The notes: a model not told the origin generated them from the letters alone. Counted from the stretch's first letter, positions 19,585-30,959 are shown. The stretch: 64,000 nucleotides of DNA from Microglena sp. YARC (GCA_022414725.1 CM039462.1:43138560-43202559), one strand, 5' to 3'. Numbers and translations are program-made.

Positions 19585-22490
19585 CAGAACACAGGGGTGT
19601 GGTGTGGGCTGTGTGGCGGGTGGTGGGTGGCAGGTGTGTGGTGTGGCGGGTGGGGTGTCTGGTTTGTGTGGGGTTGGTGGGTGGCGGGTGTGTGTGGTGT
19701 GTGGTGTGTGGTGTGTGTGGTGTTTGGTGTGTTGCGGGTGGTGGGTGGCGGGCATGGGGTGTGTGTGATGCGTGTGTGTGGTGTGGGTTGTGTGGCGGCT
19801 GTGTGTGGTGTGGGCTGTCGTGGCGAGTGTGTGTGTGGGTGTGTGTTGTGTGGCGGGCATGGGGAGTGTGGTGTGTTGGTCCTCCTTAGATAAGCAGAAG
19901 TTCATTCCTGAATGACGTCCCAACATGTAAAAATCCTTGCAAGCAGAACCCATTTATTTCATTTTATTTGTGGGCATCAATTAATGTACTTGGGTTGAGC
20001 TCTGGGTTAATATTGGCAGTGTCAATTGGTAGTGACATAACTTCTTCCAGTCCCATGCTGTCCAACTCATGTTCATCATTCTTAGACAAGCAGAAGTTCA
20101 TCGCTGAATGACGTCCCAACTTGTAAAACATTATTGCGAGCAGATCACAGGAGTGTGGCGGGTTGTGTAGGGTGCGGTGTGGGCTGTGGCGTGTGGTGTG
20201 TGGTGTGGGCTGTGGTGTGTGGTATGTGGTGTGTGGTGTGGTGTGTGATGTGTGATGTGTGGTGTGTGGTGTGGGTTGTGTGGTGGGTGAGTGGGGTGTG
20301 TGTGTGAATGGTGCGGCGGGTGGTATGGCGGGTGGGTGTGGTGTGGTTGTGCGGCGGTTGGTGGGTTGCGTGTGTTGTGTGGTGTGTGTTGTGTGGTGGG
20401 TGGCGGGTGTGTGTAGTGTGGGTTGTGTGGTGGGTGAGTGGGGTGTGGGTGTGGGTGGTGTGGCGGGTGGTATGGCGGGTGGGTGTGGTGTGTTGTGCGG
20501 CGGGTGGTGGGTTGCGTGTGGTGTGGTGGGTGTTGTGTGGCGGGTGGTGGGTGGCGGGTGTGTGTGGTGTGGGTTGTGTGGCAGACGGTGTGTGGCGGGT
20601 GTAGGTCATGCGGCGGGTGGTGTGTGGTGTGGGTTGTGTGGCGGGTAGTGGGTGGCGGGTGTGTGTGTGGGGCGGTGGTGGGTGGCGGGTGTGTGTGGTG
20701 TGGGTGATGTGGCAGACGGTGTGTGACGGGTGTGGGTCATGTGCGGGTGGTGTGTGGTGTGGGTTGTGTGGCGGTAGTGGTGGCGGGTGTGTGGTGTGGG
20801 GCGGGTGTGGGTGGCAGGCTGTGTGGCGGTGTTGTGGCGTGGGTTTGTGTGGCGGGGGTGGGTGGCCGGTGTTGTGTGGTAGGTTGTGTGACGGGCGGGT
20901 GGGTGGCGGGTGTGTGGTGTGGGGCGGGTGGTGGGTGGCAGGCTTGGTGTGGCGGGGTGTGGTGGTGTGGGTTGTGTGGCGGGGGGTGGTGGCGGTGTGT
21001 GGGTGTAGGTTGTGTGACGGGCGGTGGTGGCGGGTGGGTGGTGTGTGGTATGGTGTGAGGTGTGTGGGTTGTGTGGCGGGTGGTGTAGGTGTGGGTTGTG
21101 TGGCGGGTGGTGTAGGGTGTGGGTTGTGTGGCGGGTGGTGTAGGTGGTGTGGGTTGTGTGGCGGGTGGTGTGTGGTGTGGGTGTGTGGTGTGGTGTGGTG
21201 TGGTGGCTGGTGTGTTGGGGTGTGGCGTGTGTGTGTGTGGATGTGTGGCCGGGCGTTGGGTTGTGTGGCGTGTGTGTGGTGTGGTTTGTGTGGGCGGTGT
21301 GTGGGTTGTGTGGCGTTGGTGGTTGAGTGTGTGGCGGGTTGTAAAAGTGTGTGGGTTGTGTGGCGGCGGGTGTGTGTGTGTGGTGTGGTGTTTGTGTGGC
21401 GTGTGTGTTGTGTGGCGGGGTGTGTGTGGTGTGTGGTGTGGTTTGTGTGGCAGGTGTGTGTGGTGTGTGACATGGATTGCGTGGGGGTTTGTGTGTATGG
21501 TGTGGGTTGTATGGCGGCGGTGTGTGGTGTGGGTTGTGTGCGGGTGGTTTGTGGTGTGGGTTGTGTGGCGGGCGTTGTCTGGCGGGTGGTGTGTGGTGTG
21601 TGGTGTGGGTTGTGTGGCGGGTAGTGTGGGGTGTGGGTTGTGTGGCGGGTGGTTTGTGGTGTGGGGTGTGTGGCGGGCGTTGTCTGGCGGGTGGTGTGTG
21701 GTGTGTGTGTGGTGTGTGGGGTGGTGCGGGTTGTGGGTGTGGGGCGGTGTGTTTGTGGTGTGGTTGTGTGGCGGGCGTTGTCTGGCTGTGTTGGTGTGGG
21801 TTGTGTGGCAGGTGGTGTGTGGTGTGTGACATGGATTGCGTGGCGGTTGGTGTATGTGTGGTGTGGGTTGTTGTGGCGGGTGGTGTTGTGGTGTGGGTTG
21901 TGTGGCGGGCGTTGTCTGGCGGGTGGTGTGTGGTGTGTGGTGTGGGTTGTGTGGCGGGTGGTGTGGGGTGTGGGTTGTGTGGCGGGTGGTTTGTGGTGTT
22001 GGTTGTGTGGCAGGCGTTGTCTGGCGGGTGGTGTGTGTTGTGTGGTGTGGGTTGTGTGGCGGGTGGTGTGGGTTGTGGGGTGTGGGGCGGGTGGTTTGTG
22101 GTGTAGGGTTGTGTGGCGGGCGTTGTCTGGCTGGTGGTGTGTGGTGTGTGGTGTGGGTTGTGTGGCAGGTGGTGTGTGGTGTGTGACATGGATTGCGTGG
22201 CGGTTGGTGTATTGGTGTGGTTGTGTGGCGGGTGGTTTGTGGTGTGGTTGTGTGGCGGGCGTTGTCTGGCGGGTGGTGTGTGGTGTGTGGTGTGGGTTGT
22301 GTGGCGGGTTGTGTGTGGTGTGTGGTGTGGGTTGTGTGGCAGGCGGTGTATGGTGTGTGATATGGATTGCGTGGCGGTTGGTGTATGGTGTGGTTGTGTG
22401 GCGGGTGGTGTGTGGTGTAGGTTGTGTGGTGTGTGTGTGTGGGTTTGTGTGGCGGGTGGTGGGTGGCAGGCATGGGTGTGTGGTGTGTTC
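19585..22490. repeat. GTGTGGCGGGTG satellite, about 2.8 kb
   Basis: Units such as GGTTGTGTGGCGGGTGGTGT and GTCTGGCGGGTGGTGTGTGG form higher-order blocks. Some include GACATGGATTGCGTGGCGGT. Copies of the gene B exon start interrupt or border it at about 19880, 20040 and 22490. The minus-strand ORFs of up to 786 codons (His/Thr/Pro) are open only because ACC/CAC repeats lack stop codons. Confidence 0.9.
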
Positions 22491-22687
22491 CTCCTCCTTG
22501 GACAATCAAAATTCCATTGCTGGATGACGTCCCAACATGTTTGCAATTCTTGCAAGCAGAACATAAATTTGCTTTGTTTATTTGTGGGCATCAGTCATTC
22601 ATTGTACGCGTGTTAAGCACTGAGCTTATATTGGTGGTATAAGGTGCTTTGCTGTATTCTTGGATAACTGTATTCTTGGATAACTGC

Positions 22688-22889
22688 TTGGGGTCGGCTA
22701 TGTCATATAATATTAGTGAATAAATAATATTATATAATATTATGTAACATAAGTCGGACGAGCCATCTCACCAGAATTTCGAATTTATATAAAAACTAAT
22801 ATTAATATTAGTTATTGATTATTGTGACTCTATAATAATATTAGTTAATATTAGTTTTTCAAACACTAATATTAGTTGCCGTTCCCCGG
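22688..22889. mobile_element. MITE family M2
   Basis: It opens GGGGTCGGCTATGTCATATA and ends AGTTGCCGTTCCCC, with TAATATTAG-rich interior and the shared CCAGAATTTCGAATTTAT block. Terminal bases are eroded and no target duplication was found. Confidence 0.7.
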
Positions 22890-23045
22890 TGGTAATAACG
22901 CCTGGTGGGGCGTGGTGTTGAGGGAGCCCGACGTACGCGGGTGGGGAGCGGTCTCCTACCTCAACTGGACAAGCTACCATCGCGGTTGACGACGACCTGC
23001 AACGCCAAGAGCGACCGAATGGGGAGTCGAACCCCCGACCCCAGG
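22890..23045 (-). mobile_element. tRNA-derived SINE T, inverted
   Basis: TAATAACGCCTGGTGGGGCG at the left is the 3' end of the element. The B box is on the minus strand (GGGAGTCGAACCCC on plus). It abuts the M2 MITE. Confidence 0.75.
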
Positions 23046-23299
23046 GTTTTTGTTTTGAGCGAAGTGTCGCTATTAGCGATGAAACCCATCGCTTTCGAGA
23101 TTGGCCTAGCGATGAATCCGATTTGAGCGATGCAGCTAGATCGGGGGCAGGGATATTGGTGAGTGATAACCTGCATTTTTCATTTTTGGATCATGCTTTC
23201 CTTTAGTTCACTCTCTACTGGGTTTTTGGCAATCTTAGCATTCTATAGCAATAATTAAATTATCATCCCAGATGATATGATGATTTAATTATATTTTAT

Positions 23300-23460
23300 A
23301 ATTAAATGAGCACTGTACCATGAACACAGGCCCCCCGTCGGTAAAACAATTGTTTGGGGTTCAGTTCATCAGTGTTTTTTAATTTGTAATAAGCCCTTCC
23401 TATACGGTTGGGCAAGTCCCTTGAGCCTATATGGCCAGCCCCTGGACTGTAACATACATA
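23300..23460 (+). mobile_element. SINE-like element Z with CATA tail
   Basis: It carries TTTGGGGTTCAGTTCATCAG, GGTTGGGCAAGTCCC and CCCCTGGACTGTAACATA, then CATACATA. It joins or interrupts the 3' end of the LINE fragment that follows. Confidence 0.7.
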
Positions 23461-23464
23461 CATA

Positions 23465-24093
23465 GCAAGGCTCTTATTACAAAATCGTTGTCCTTACATT
23501 CAACAATTTTATTCCCAAAGCCGATATATTGAGCCCATGTAGGTGATACAGTGAGTTCATTAAGAATCAAGTTGGTCGAGGTGTTATCTCTAGCGCTAAT
23601 ACCGGTAGCCCTTTTCATACACTTATTCTGAATGGTTTCGCATTTTCCTTCGAGACCATGATAAGCACTCATATTACCCAGACGGAATGGAGCCCACACT
23701 TCACACCCGTAGTCAGGATAGGTTAGATATGTGTGCCATAAAGGTAACTAGAATATTGGCATTCGCGAAATCCATCTCTAAGCATCGTTTCAAGATTGCA
23801 CGACTAGCCCTGTTAGCGGCAACACGTATTTCACCGGCATCGTGTGTGCCTCTATTCCCGCCGTGCTTACCCTTAAAGCAATCCAGGGATGATTTTGGAG
23901 TTGGGTTTTCGAACAATGCCGGCCTTCGTACCTCAAATTTGACCTGGAATCTGAGGATTCTGGGAGATTTGGCTTGGGAACAAGTGCGTAATCTGACTTC
24001 TGAACCCAATTCATCCCCTGAATTTATGTCAAGGGGATTCCTAAGTAAACAAACAACAGAACTGCACCACACACTTACAAACATTGAAAGCAC
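23465..24093 (-). pseudogene. Fragment of a non-LTR retrotransposon (LINE) ORF2, C-terminal part
   Basis: On the minus strand one frame (24093 to about 23713) contains KHGGNRGTHDAGEIRVAANR then ASRAILKRCLEMDF. A second frame continues with DYGCEVWAPFRLG and ILNELTVSPTWAQYIGFGNK. The order '...YGCEVW... hydrophobic ... P' is typical of the region after the reverse transcriptase domain in RTE/Jockey-like LINEs. A frameshift near 23705-23713 separates the two frames, so the copy is dead. The catalytic FADD-type motif is not visible; the fragment is 5'-truncated or diverged upstream. The family assignment rests on a short motif. Confidence 0.5.
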
Positions 24094-24099
24094 AGTACG

Positions 24100-26110
24100 G
24101 TAGCATACCTGTCTACTGCTCTAGCAGCCTCCTCTGGGGTCGTGTAAGAAGCCGTACTGAGCACTGGTATCAGGCTCTCAGAGAGCTTAACATCGCTGCT
24201 GTTTTTTGCTTGCACTCGCCCTACCCATTTGTCTCGCTTTCTGACGATACCCCAGAAGTCGTGCGGACCCATTTCCAAACAATTGTTATCGCAGATACTA
24301 AGGCAGTACCATCGTCAGGACGCAGATAATTAGCTGCAGGAAGGCGGCATGCCTGCATCGTCACAGAGTTTCAGAGTTATGCAGTGGCGGGGGATATTTG
24401 CTGCTTTTATGTTCCCTGTACCTTGTACCCGCAAACCAGGGTAAGGGCACAAAGCGTCGGTTTGAACAAACATTCAAACTAGAAAAAAATGTAGCGACAA
24501 GACTCGAACGATCTGGCACCCTGCATCCCATTTCTCCTTCCCTGATTAAAGTTTGCTGCTTCAGTCCTGGTTGGGTACAAACTGAAGGGACGATGAATAT
24601 CTGATCACTCCCCGAAATTGATTTCCGCATCTGCAAATTCCCGGTGAACACTTTTTTTGAAGTATTTTGGGGGCCCGGCCCGTCGGCGTCTGGTGAGGCT
24701 GGGTGTTGGGTGAGGGATAAATCGATTCAAAAAGGGATAAACAGGGTCAGAGTCGCTCAGCTGATGATCGCATTTGTCGGGAGTTTCGGCCCGAAATTTA
24801 TAAAGGATGGTTGGACGACCTTCCAAGATACCGATGTGTGGATCGGACTTGTCTTGGATCAACCTTACCTTGTCATCGGCAGTCCGATGTTGGCCCAAGA
24901 CAAGCCCGCTACGCAACATCGAGGAGGGGTCTTCCGAAAAGTCCTCAGAAAAAGAAAGGCAATAATGCAGCAAGCAAGCTTTATGGCCTGCCTACCGGTA
25001 TGAAAGTGTGATGTCACATCCAAGTAGCACAGTTTTGCGTACCTTGCCCTGGTGTGTGACGTGTGTAGCACAGAAAAGTGTCGTCTATTGGCTGACAATA
25101 TCTAATTCGATTCGCCCACCTTTTTATTTCGCCAGAGGATCCTCGACAATTAGGAAAGTTTTCTTGTTGCCGGCATGGCTACGACTTTAATTGCATCGAG
25201 ACTTCGCAGCTAGCTAGAATATATAGTAGAGGTCTGTATGTATTTCGGCGTTGCTCCTTGACTGCACAGAAAAGTTCGAAGTACTGACATTCCTAGATTT
25301 AGTTGGGCTAAGGGCCTCGTATCCTGTGGCTCAAATCCAATTGGATCGCGCTATTCCGATCACAATACTTGGAATTTTATAACGGTAATTTCTTTTACTG
25401 CAGAAGACGGCGAGCAGCCAAATTTCTGGCTGGAGCCATGCAACCAAGTTCAAGTTCAAGTTGGAATTCAATACTACATTTATATTATTGACATTTTAAT
25501 TATTTGCTACCGCCCCATTGACGCAACCCAGACGGGGAAATGATGAGGTATCCTCAACCGGGGTGGCCCAGATATGCGGGAGTGCCTGATGTGAATGATA
25601 AAATACGCGCCTGTATATTGTGAGGACTCGGCTACGTATTATTGCTTAACGGTGACTATAGCCAGCTCCGGCTTACGCTATGGTGTCCTTAACTTCACGT
25701 CCTGAGTAAACGGTATTACACGGATGTAACAATTTCAATTTTAATATTATTGCTTACTATTTTTCTTCTAAGCTTCTTGCCTGTAACCTTTGGTTCTTAT
25801 CCTCAGTAGAATACGGTAGAAAAAGTCTGTTAGAATGGAGTTGCCACTACTACAAAATAGTAGGCGGCTAGGTGCACATAGCAAATGTGGAGCTAGGGAT
25901 ACCGTAACATCTGTACAGATAAGCTAAATTTGACAATGTACCAAATACAGTAAGGCGAGATGTGAAAGCTTTAAGCTCATGCGCAAGTATTTGTAGGGCT
26001 CTTGGTGGTTGGCCCCAGTGCAAGCAAACGGGCTGGCCGCCTCATACTCACCCCTTGTAATAAGGCGTACTATTTATTTATTATTTACTGTAGGGCTCCT
26101 CTAACAATGT
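24100..26110. other. Mostly unassigned; possible decayed mobile element ORF at 24605-25003
   Basis: Both strands are open for about 120 codons at 24605-25003. The plus strand reads DVWIGLVLDQPYLVIGSPML and the minus strand RLIQDKSDPHIGILEGRP. Part of it resembles 28108-28160 at DNA level, which suggests a repeated element. The rest (25200-26110) is unique-looking, without exons I can support. A GAAGACGGCGAGCAGCCAAA motif near 25400 recurs, inverted, near 14490 and 42370. Confidence 0.35.
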
Positions 26111-26113
26111 TTA

Positions 26114-26465
26114 TTTTTCTGGGATGCGCACGGTAGCTTCTTGCCAGCTCCATTAGACCGCCACAGGGTCAAGCCGAAAGCTTTCATCTGCGTTGAAATG
26201 CCTGTCACGCAAGCTTTCGATAGCACTAGACAGCTTCAGGTTCGGCCCAAGGACGGGGAAAGATAGCTGCCTAGAAGCTGCTATGTGTAGCAAACAAAAA
26301 CGTGACTGCACCGTTCACTTGGATACCGCAACTTCATTTCAAAACCAAAGGAGCACTGCTAATTTGGGGGGTCATCGGCACCCTTTTATTTGGCTTGGAA
26401 GGGTGCGCTATGGGTGGAAGGGGTGCCAAGGGGTGGAGATAAGGTGCAGAAAAGGGTGCCGAAAA
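26114..26465. mobile_element. Unclassified interspersed repeat shared with 32810-33200
   Basis: GCCTGTCACGCAAGCTTTCG and AGCACTAGACAGCTTCAGGT recur at 33100-33150. The neighbouring W block (GGTGCAGAAAAGGGTGCCG) recurs inverted at 32810-32950. The order is the same in both places once orientation is considered, so this may be one element of about 350-400 bp. Confidence 0.5.
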
Positions 26466-26559
26466 AGCGCAACGGAAGGATTTGAACCCAGTACCTTCCT
26501 CGGTCTAGCCAAATCAAACCCTTAGATAACTCCTAACATAGTCAGTTTATGTTGTACAA

Positions 26560-26880
26560 TTAAATGAGCACTGTAGCACTAACTCAGGGCCCCCGTCGTT
26601 GAAACGATTGTTTGGGGTTCAGTATATCAGTTCCTTTTCTTTTTAAGCCCTTCCTAACAGTTGGGCAAGTCCCTTTACCTCATTTGACCTTCCCCTGGAC
26701 TCTAACATACATACTGTCCCTCCGCCCACTGCGGTGCACGTCTATCTTACGTATTTAGGACCCCCATTTAAATATTATTTGGGGTTCAGTCCATCAGTTT
26801 TTTTTGTTGGCCCCTCCTAATTCCAAGGTTGGGAAAGTCCCTTTAGCCTATTTGGCTGCCCCGTGGACTGTAATAAACAA
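26560..26880 (+). mobile_element. Two SINE-like Z elements in tandem
   Basis: Each has TTTGGGGTTCAGT...ATCAG, TTGGG(C/A)AAGTCCCTTTA and a TGGACT(C/G)TAA end. The first ends in ACATACATAC, the second in AAACAAAT. Confidence 0.65.
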
Positions 26881-26901
26881 ATTATATTATACATTGCGCA
26901 G

Positions 26902-27098
26902 CAGGGTAATTCAAAGCGCGCGCTTTTGAGCTTTTGAGCGCTGACTTTTGACCCCCTCTGCGCTTTAAGCGCAGTTTTTTGCACCCCTCTGTGGGCGCAG
27001 CAAGCAATTTTTGCGCTTTATGCACTACAAAGCGCAGTTTTTTTGTTTTCAAGTGCGTTATTAAAGCGCTGGCCATTTTGGCCATTTGAAGTACCCTG
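26902..27098. mobile_element. MITE family N with perfect 8-bp duplication
   Basis: It begins CAGGGTAATTC and ends GAAGTACCCTG, 197 bp. TTGCGCAG lies immediately on both sides (26894-26901 and 27099-27106). GCGCTTTAAGCGCAGTTTTT and GGGCGCAGC make up the interior. Its 8-bp duplication and CAGGG termini fit hAT. Confidence 0.9.
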
Positions 27099-27119
27099 TT
27101 GCGCAGTACTAGAGCGCAT

Positions 27120-27315
27120 CAGGGTACTTTATTTTGTCATTTTGGGTAGCGCTTTTGATGCAACTGCCTGCTTTTGGGTTGTGCTTTTGGCGCCACTGAA
27201 AATAGAAATCTGCGCACTGCGCCCAGAGGGAGTTTAAAAATTTGCGTTTATCGCACAGTCAGGCTCAAAAACCTTGCACGCTAGAGCGCATTAGCGTGCG
27301 TCATGTAGAACCCTG
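27120..27315. mobile_element. MITE family N, second copy next to the first
   Basis: The ends are CAGGGTACTTT and ATGTAGAACCCTG. The interior GCGC blocks are diverged. The right flank does not match the left 8-mer, so the site may be rearranged. Confidence 0.7.
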
Positions 27316-27324
27316 CTGTCAACC

Positions 27325-28030
27325 GCAAGGACAGCTCGGTCCAGGGTCTCTCAACTATTTCGATGAATGGTTGAGTGGTTATTCGGTGAAGCTTGTTGAA
27401 AGAACGTGCGGGGTTCGAATCCCTTCAGGTGCACTTTAGTGTTTGCGGTCTCCGTCAACCGCCATGGCAGCTCTGTCCAGGGTCTCTCTACTATCTCGAT
27501 GAATGGTTGAGTGGTTATTTGGTGAAGCTTGTTGAACGAAGGTGCGGGGTTCGAATCCCTTCGGGTGCACTGTAGTGTTCGCGGTCTCCGTCAACCGCAA
27601 GGACAGCTCGGTCCAGGGTCTCCCTACTATTTCGATGAATGGTTGAGTGGTTATTTGGTGAAGCTTGTTGAACGAAGGTGCGGGGTTCGAATCCCTTCGG
27701 GTGCACTGTAGTGTTCGCGGTCTCCGTCAACCGCAAGGACAGCTCGGTCCAGGGTCTCCCTACTATTTCGATGAATGGTTGAGTGGTTATTTGGTGAAGC
27801 TTGTTGAACGAAGGTGCGGGGTTCGAATCCCTTCAGGTGCACTTTAGTGTTTGCGGTCTCCGTGAACCGCCATGGCAGCTCTGTCCAGGGTCTCCCTACT
27901 ATTTCGATGAATGGTTGAGTGGTTATTTGGTGAAGCTTGTTGAACGAAGGTGCGGGGTTCGAATCCCTTCGGGTGCACTGTAGTGTTCGCGGTCTCCTTC
28001 AACTGTCATGGTAGCTTTGTCCAGAGTCTC
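27325..28030 (+). repeat. Tandem array of tRNA-like SINE heads, 136 bp, five copies
   Basis: Each unit has GATGAATGGTTGAGTGGTTA (A-box region), GGGGTTCGAATCCCTTCGGG (B box) and GTCAACCGC...GACAGCT. The period is exactly 136 bp at 27393, 27529, 27665 and 27801. Copies differ at few positions. In each unit both internal promoter boxes are present. ORFs of 60 codons at the same period are repeat frames. Confidence 0.9.
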
Positions 28031-28085
28031 CCTTCACTGACTAGCCCTGGAAGAATTAAATGTGATGTGGCGGAGCATTTCCTAC

Positions 28086-28615
28086 TCAGTGGAATATATG
28101 ACATAGCATGGTTATAGACAAGCCATTATTGACCCAAGACAAGTCCGCTCCACCCATATCCACTCCTCTTGCGCTGCTTTTGGTCGGCTCCCTCTTTCTC
28201 GTGTCGACTTCTTCGTCCTCCTCCTCTGACGTTTCGCTAGATAACTCATTCTCCGATCTATCGCTGTCGTCAAATCCCTCCAGTTCGACCTTGGAGCTCA
28301 CCGGGACAAGACTCTTCAGACCAGCCTGGACCTCGACCCCGATATCGAGCGTTACATTGAAGCTGCGGCCTTTACCACGCTGCTTTACGGCGCCAGGAAA
28401 CGTTAAAGCGCTTGCGGTCGATGCTATGGGTGCGGCTGATCAACCATCCTGCACAGCTTTGTGCACAGCGTCGGCAAGAACCTCACAACGATTGCCAGTT
28501 TTCCGGTCGTTTTTAGCTAATTGGCCCGCCAGACCCGAACTTTGGAAGGCTGGTCGACGAAAATTTGCACCTGCGACCACTTTCACCCGATTACGGAGGT
28601 GAAGATGGCGTACTT
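28086..28615 (-). pseudogene. Decayed ORF of unknown origin with one in-frame stop
   Basis: On the minus strand one frame is open from about 28610 to 28086 except for a single TGA near 28440. Before the stop it reads FRRPAFQSSGLAGQLAKNDR and CEVLADAVHKAVQDG. After it reads FPGAVKQRGKGRSFNVTLDI, GVEVQAGLKSLVPVSSKVEL and an acidic ELSSETSEEEDEEVDTRK. GC content is higher than in the neighbours. The composition is protein-like, perhaps an old gag-like or ORF1 protein, but I recognise no domain. The plus-strand Ser-rich ORF over the same bases is less convincing. Confidence 0.35.
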
Positions 28616-28859
28616 CTTAAGCGGTACGCAGCGTGCGAGGGGGTGTTTGTGAGTCGACGCGCCCAAAATGTTAATCGAGGCGCAGGGTACTACCCGTAAT
28701 ACCCGGGTATTACCCGTAATACCCGCCCAGGACGAACACTATGGGAGACAGAAATATGCGATACTTGCGAAATATGCAAAATCGTCACATCTTCAAATCT
28801 TCACAAATTCCCTAGACCGCCGGTCTAATTAACAAAAGCTCGCTCCACACATATCTGAG

Positions 28860-29663
28860 CGCATGACCACTGTAGATGGCGGATTGACAAAACTTGGAGG
28901 TAATCCGTACACATATCTGTGTATCTGTGCATATATGAATATATCACCCGAGGCATCTCAGGTGAGGGCGGTGGGTGTGGCATCAGTTCATGCAGCACAG
29001 CAGGGTGTGAGGGTAGCAACTAAGCATCTACCAGACCTAGCCCTCATACACCCAACACATCTCAGTTAGAGCGCATTACTACTGAAGATGGTGGATCGAC
29101 AAAACATGGAGGTACATGCATCATATCCATAGCGGTACGCACCTGTACACAGCGGTACACACCTGTGCATAGCAGTACGCTTCTGTACAGGGGTACTCAG
29201 GGGTACTAGAGCGCATGACCACTGTAGATGGTGTATCGACAAAGCATGGAGGTACATGCATCCTGTCCATAGCGGTATGCACCTGTACAGGGCGGTACGC
29301 TTCTGGACAGGGGTACTTAGGGGTACAACGGCACATTGCCACTGTAGATGGCGGATCGACAAAACTTGGAGGTGCATGCATCACGTCCATAGCGGTATGC
29401 ACCTGTACCCTCGTGCTTCCTGTTAAATTGTATGGTCGGCAGGCTGTGCTTCTGTCCTTTCTCGGCAGTGACTTGCTGAGTTTAGGTAACGAATCCACTC
29501 TCTCCCAGCGGTACACTTCTGTGCAGGGGCACTCAGGTTTACTAGAGCGCGGCACCACCATAAATGGCAGATTTGACAAAACATGGAGGTACACGCATCA
29601 TGTCCATAGTGGTACGCGCCTGCACCAAGCGGTACACTTCTGTACAGGGGTACTCAGGGGTAC
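28860..29663 (-). repeat. Donor-side array of the TPR gene's last visible exon
   Basis: Units of about 125 bp carry TAGAGCGCATGACCACTGTA, GATGGCGGATCGACAAAAC and GGTACGCACCTGTAC. On the minus strand each begins like the end of the exon at 29664-29733 plus its donor (ATCTGCCATTTATGGTGGTG, then CTCTA|GTACCCCTG). About five to six copies. A stray copy of part of the exon at 34815-35156 (TCATGCAGCACAGCAGGGTG) lies at 28985-29045. Confidence 0.7.
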
Positions 29664-29733
29664 TAGAGCTCGGCACCACCATAAATGGCAGATTCGCAGC
29701 CGGGCTTGCAGAGCTCTACCAGCCTCATATTTC
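29664..29733 (-). CDS. Gene A (TPR protein), exon 15, putative
   Basis: The acceptor is GCACGCTGCAG|GA and a possible donor CTCTA|GTACC. It is 70 bp: 2 bases, 22 codons and 2 bases, in the phase left by exon 14 (ATG G|). It reads NMRLVELCKPGCESAIYGGA EL. If the donor is not used, the next codon is a TAG stop, so it could also be the terminal exon. Acceptor-side copies fill 29734-30250 and donor-side copies 28860-29663, the pattern seen at proven exons. Short length keeps confidence low. Confidence 0.4.
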
Positions 29734-30250
29734 CTGCAGCGTGCCAGCGCGTAATTTTTAAACGCAGGGGCTAGTTTCAAATGAATGGGCATATTTTTAA
29801 ATGAATGGGCATATTTGTAAATGTATGGGCAAATGTTTAAATGAATGGGCTTGCACAGCTCTACACGCCTCATATTTTCTGCAGGCTGCCAGCGCGTAAG
29901 TTTCAATTGAATGCGCTAGTTTTGAATGAAAGGGCTTGCACTGCTCTAAAAGCCTCCTAGTTTTAAACAAGTAGGTGATTTTTAAATGAATGGACTATTT
30001 TTTTAATGAATGGGCTTGCACAGCTCTAGAAGCTTCAAATTTTAAAATGAATACGCTATTTTTTTAATGAATGGGCTTGGACAGCTGTACATGCCTCATA
30101 TTTCCTGCAGTGTGCCAGCGCGTACTTTTCAAATGAATAGGATTGCATAGCTCTACAAGCCTCATATTTTGAAATAAATGGGCTAATTTTTAAATGAATG
30201 GGCTTGCACAGCTCTACACACCTCATATCTCCTGTAGTGTTCCAGCGCGT
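29734..30250 (-). repeat. Acceptor-side array of exon 15
   Basis: Five to six units, each with CTCATATTTCCTGCAG(C/T)GTG on the plus strand, that is CTGCAG|GAAATATGAGG on the minus strand. They are joined by AAATGAATGGGC repeats. The first coding bases (GTAGAGCTGTGCAAGCCC) are repeated with each acceptor. Confidence 0.7.
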
Positions 30251-30334
30251 CATTTGTTAGTTTTGAAAAATGAATATGAATCAGTAGGACATTCAGAGGA
30301 CATGAAGCTCTTGTTTCTTAAGAAAAACTATCCA

Positions 30335-30336
30335 CA

Positions 30337-30400
<64 letters not shown>

Positions 30401-30760
30401 CAGTAAATAAACAAATAAATAATCAGTAAATCAATCAATCAATCAATAAATAAACAAATAAATAATCAGTAAATAAATAAATCAATCAATAATCACATGA
30501 ATCAGCTTAAATACATAAATAGTACGTACACAAAAAATCAGCTTAAATACATAAATCAGCTTAAATACATAAATCAGCTTAAATACATAAATCAGCTTAA
30601 ATACATAAATCAGCTTAAATACATAAATCAGCTTAAATACATAAATCAGCTTAAATACATAAATCAGCTTAAATTCATAAATCAGCTTAAATACATAAAT
30701 CAGCTTAAATACATAAATCAGCTTAAATACATAAATCAGCTTAAACACATAAATAGTACG
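30335..30760. repeat. (AAAT)n tract and a 19 bp array
   Basis: 30335-30490 is AAAT/AATC microsatellite. 30540-30757 has about 12 copies of AATCAGCTTAAATACATAA, nearly identical. The 19 bp period makes all three frames of the array open (QLKYIN, FKLIYV). Confidence 0.95.
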
Positions 30761-30959
30761 CTTTGTTAAGATGCATGAGGTTGAGCGGGCCAGCCCGTTT
30801 GCTTTCACTGGGGCCAACAACAAATAGGGGGGAAGGCTATCATCCTCCTGGTGGAGGGTTTTTGGCCTGTTCCATGTGTCTTCTGCACTATCCACATTAA
30901 TGTGTAGTAAGATTTATTCGATTTAATTTAATGCCACCAGAACCAAGAATACAAACAAG

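Noticed and set aside
20145..22591. Minus-strand ORFs of 786, 661 and 590 codons rich in His, Thr and Pro
   Set aside because: They overlap in different frames over a GTGTGG satellite. CA-rich repeats lack stop codons, so all frames are open; composition is that of the repeat.
26193..26525. 110-codon plus-strand ORF
   Set aside because: It runs through two interspersed repeats also found at 32.8-33.2 kb and has no recognisable protein features.
28108..28602. Plus-strand Ser-rich ORF of 164 codons
   Set aside because: It mirrors the minus-strand acidic frame; Ser runs are the complement of Glu codons. The minus strand is more protein-like.
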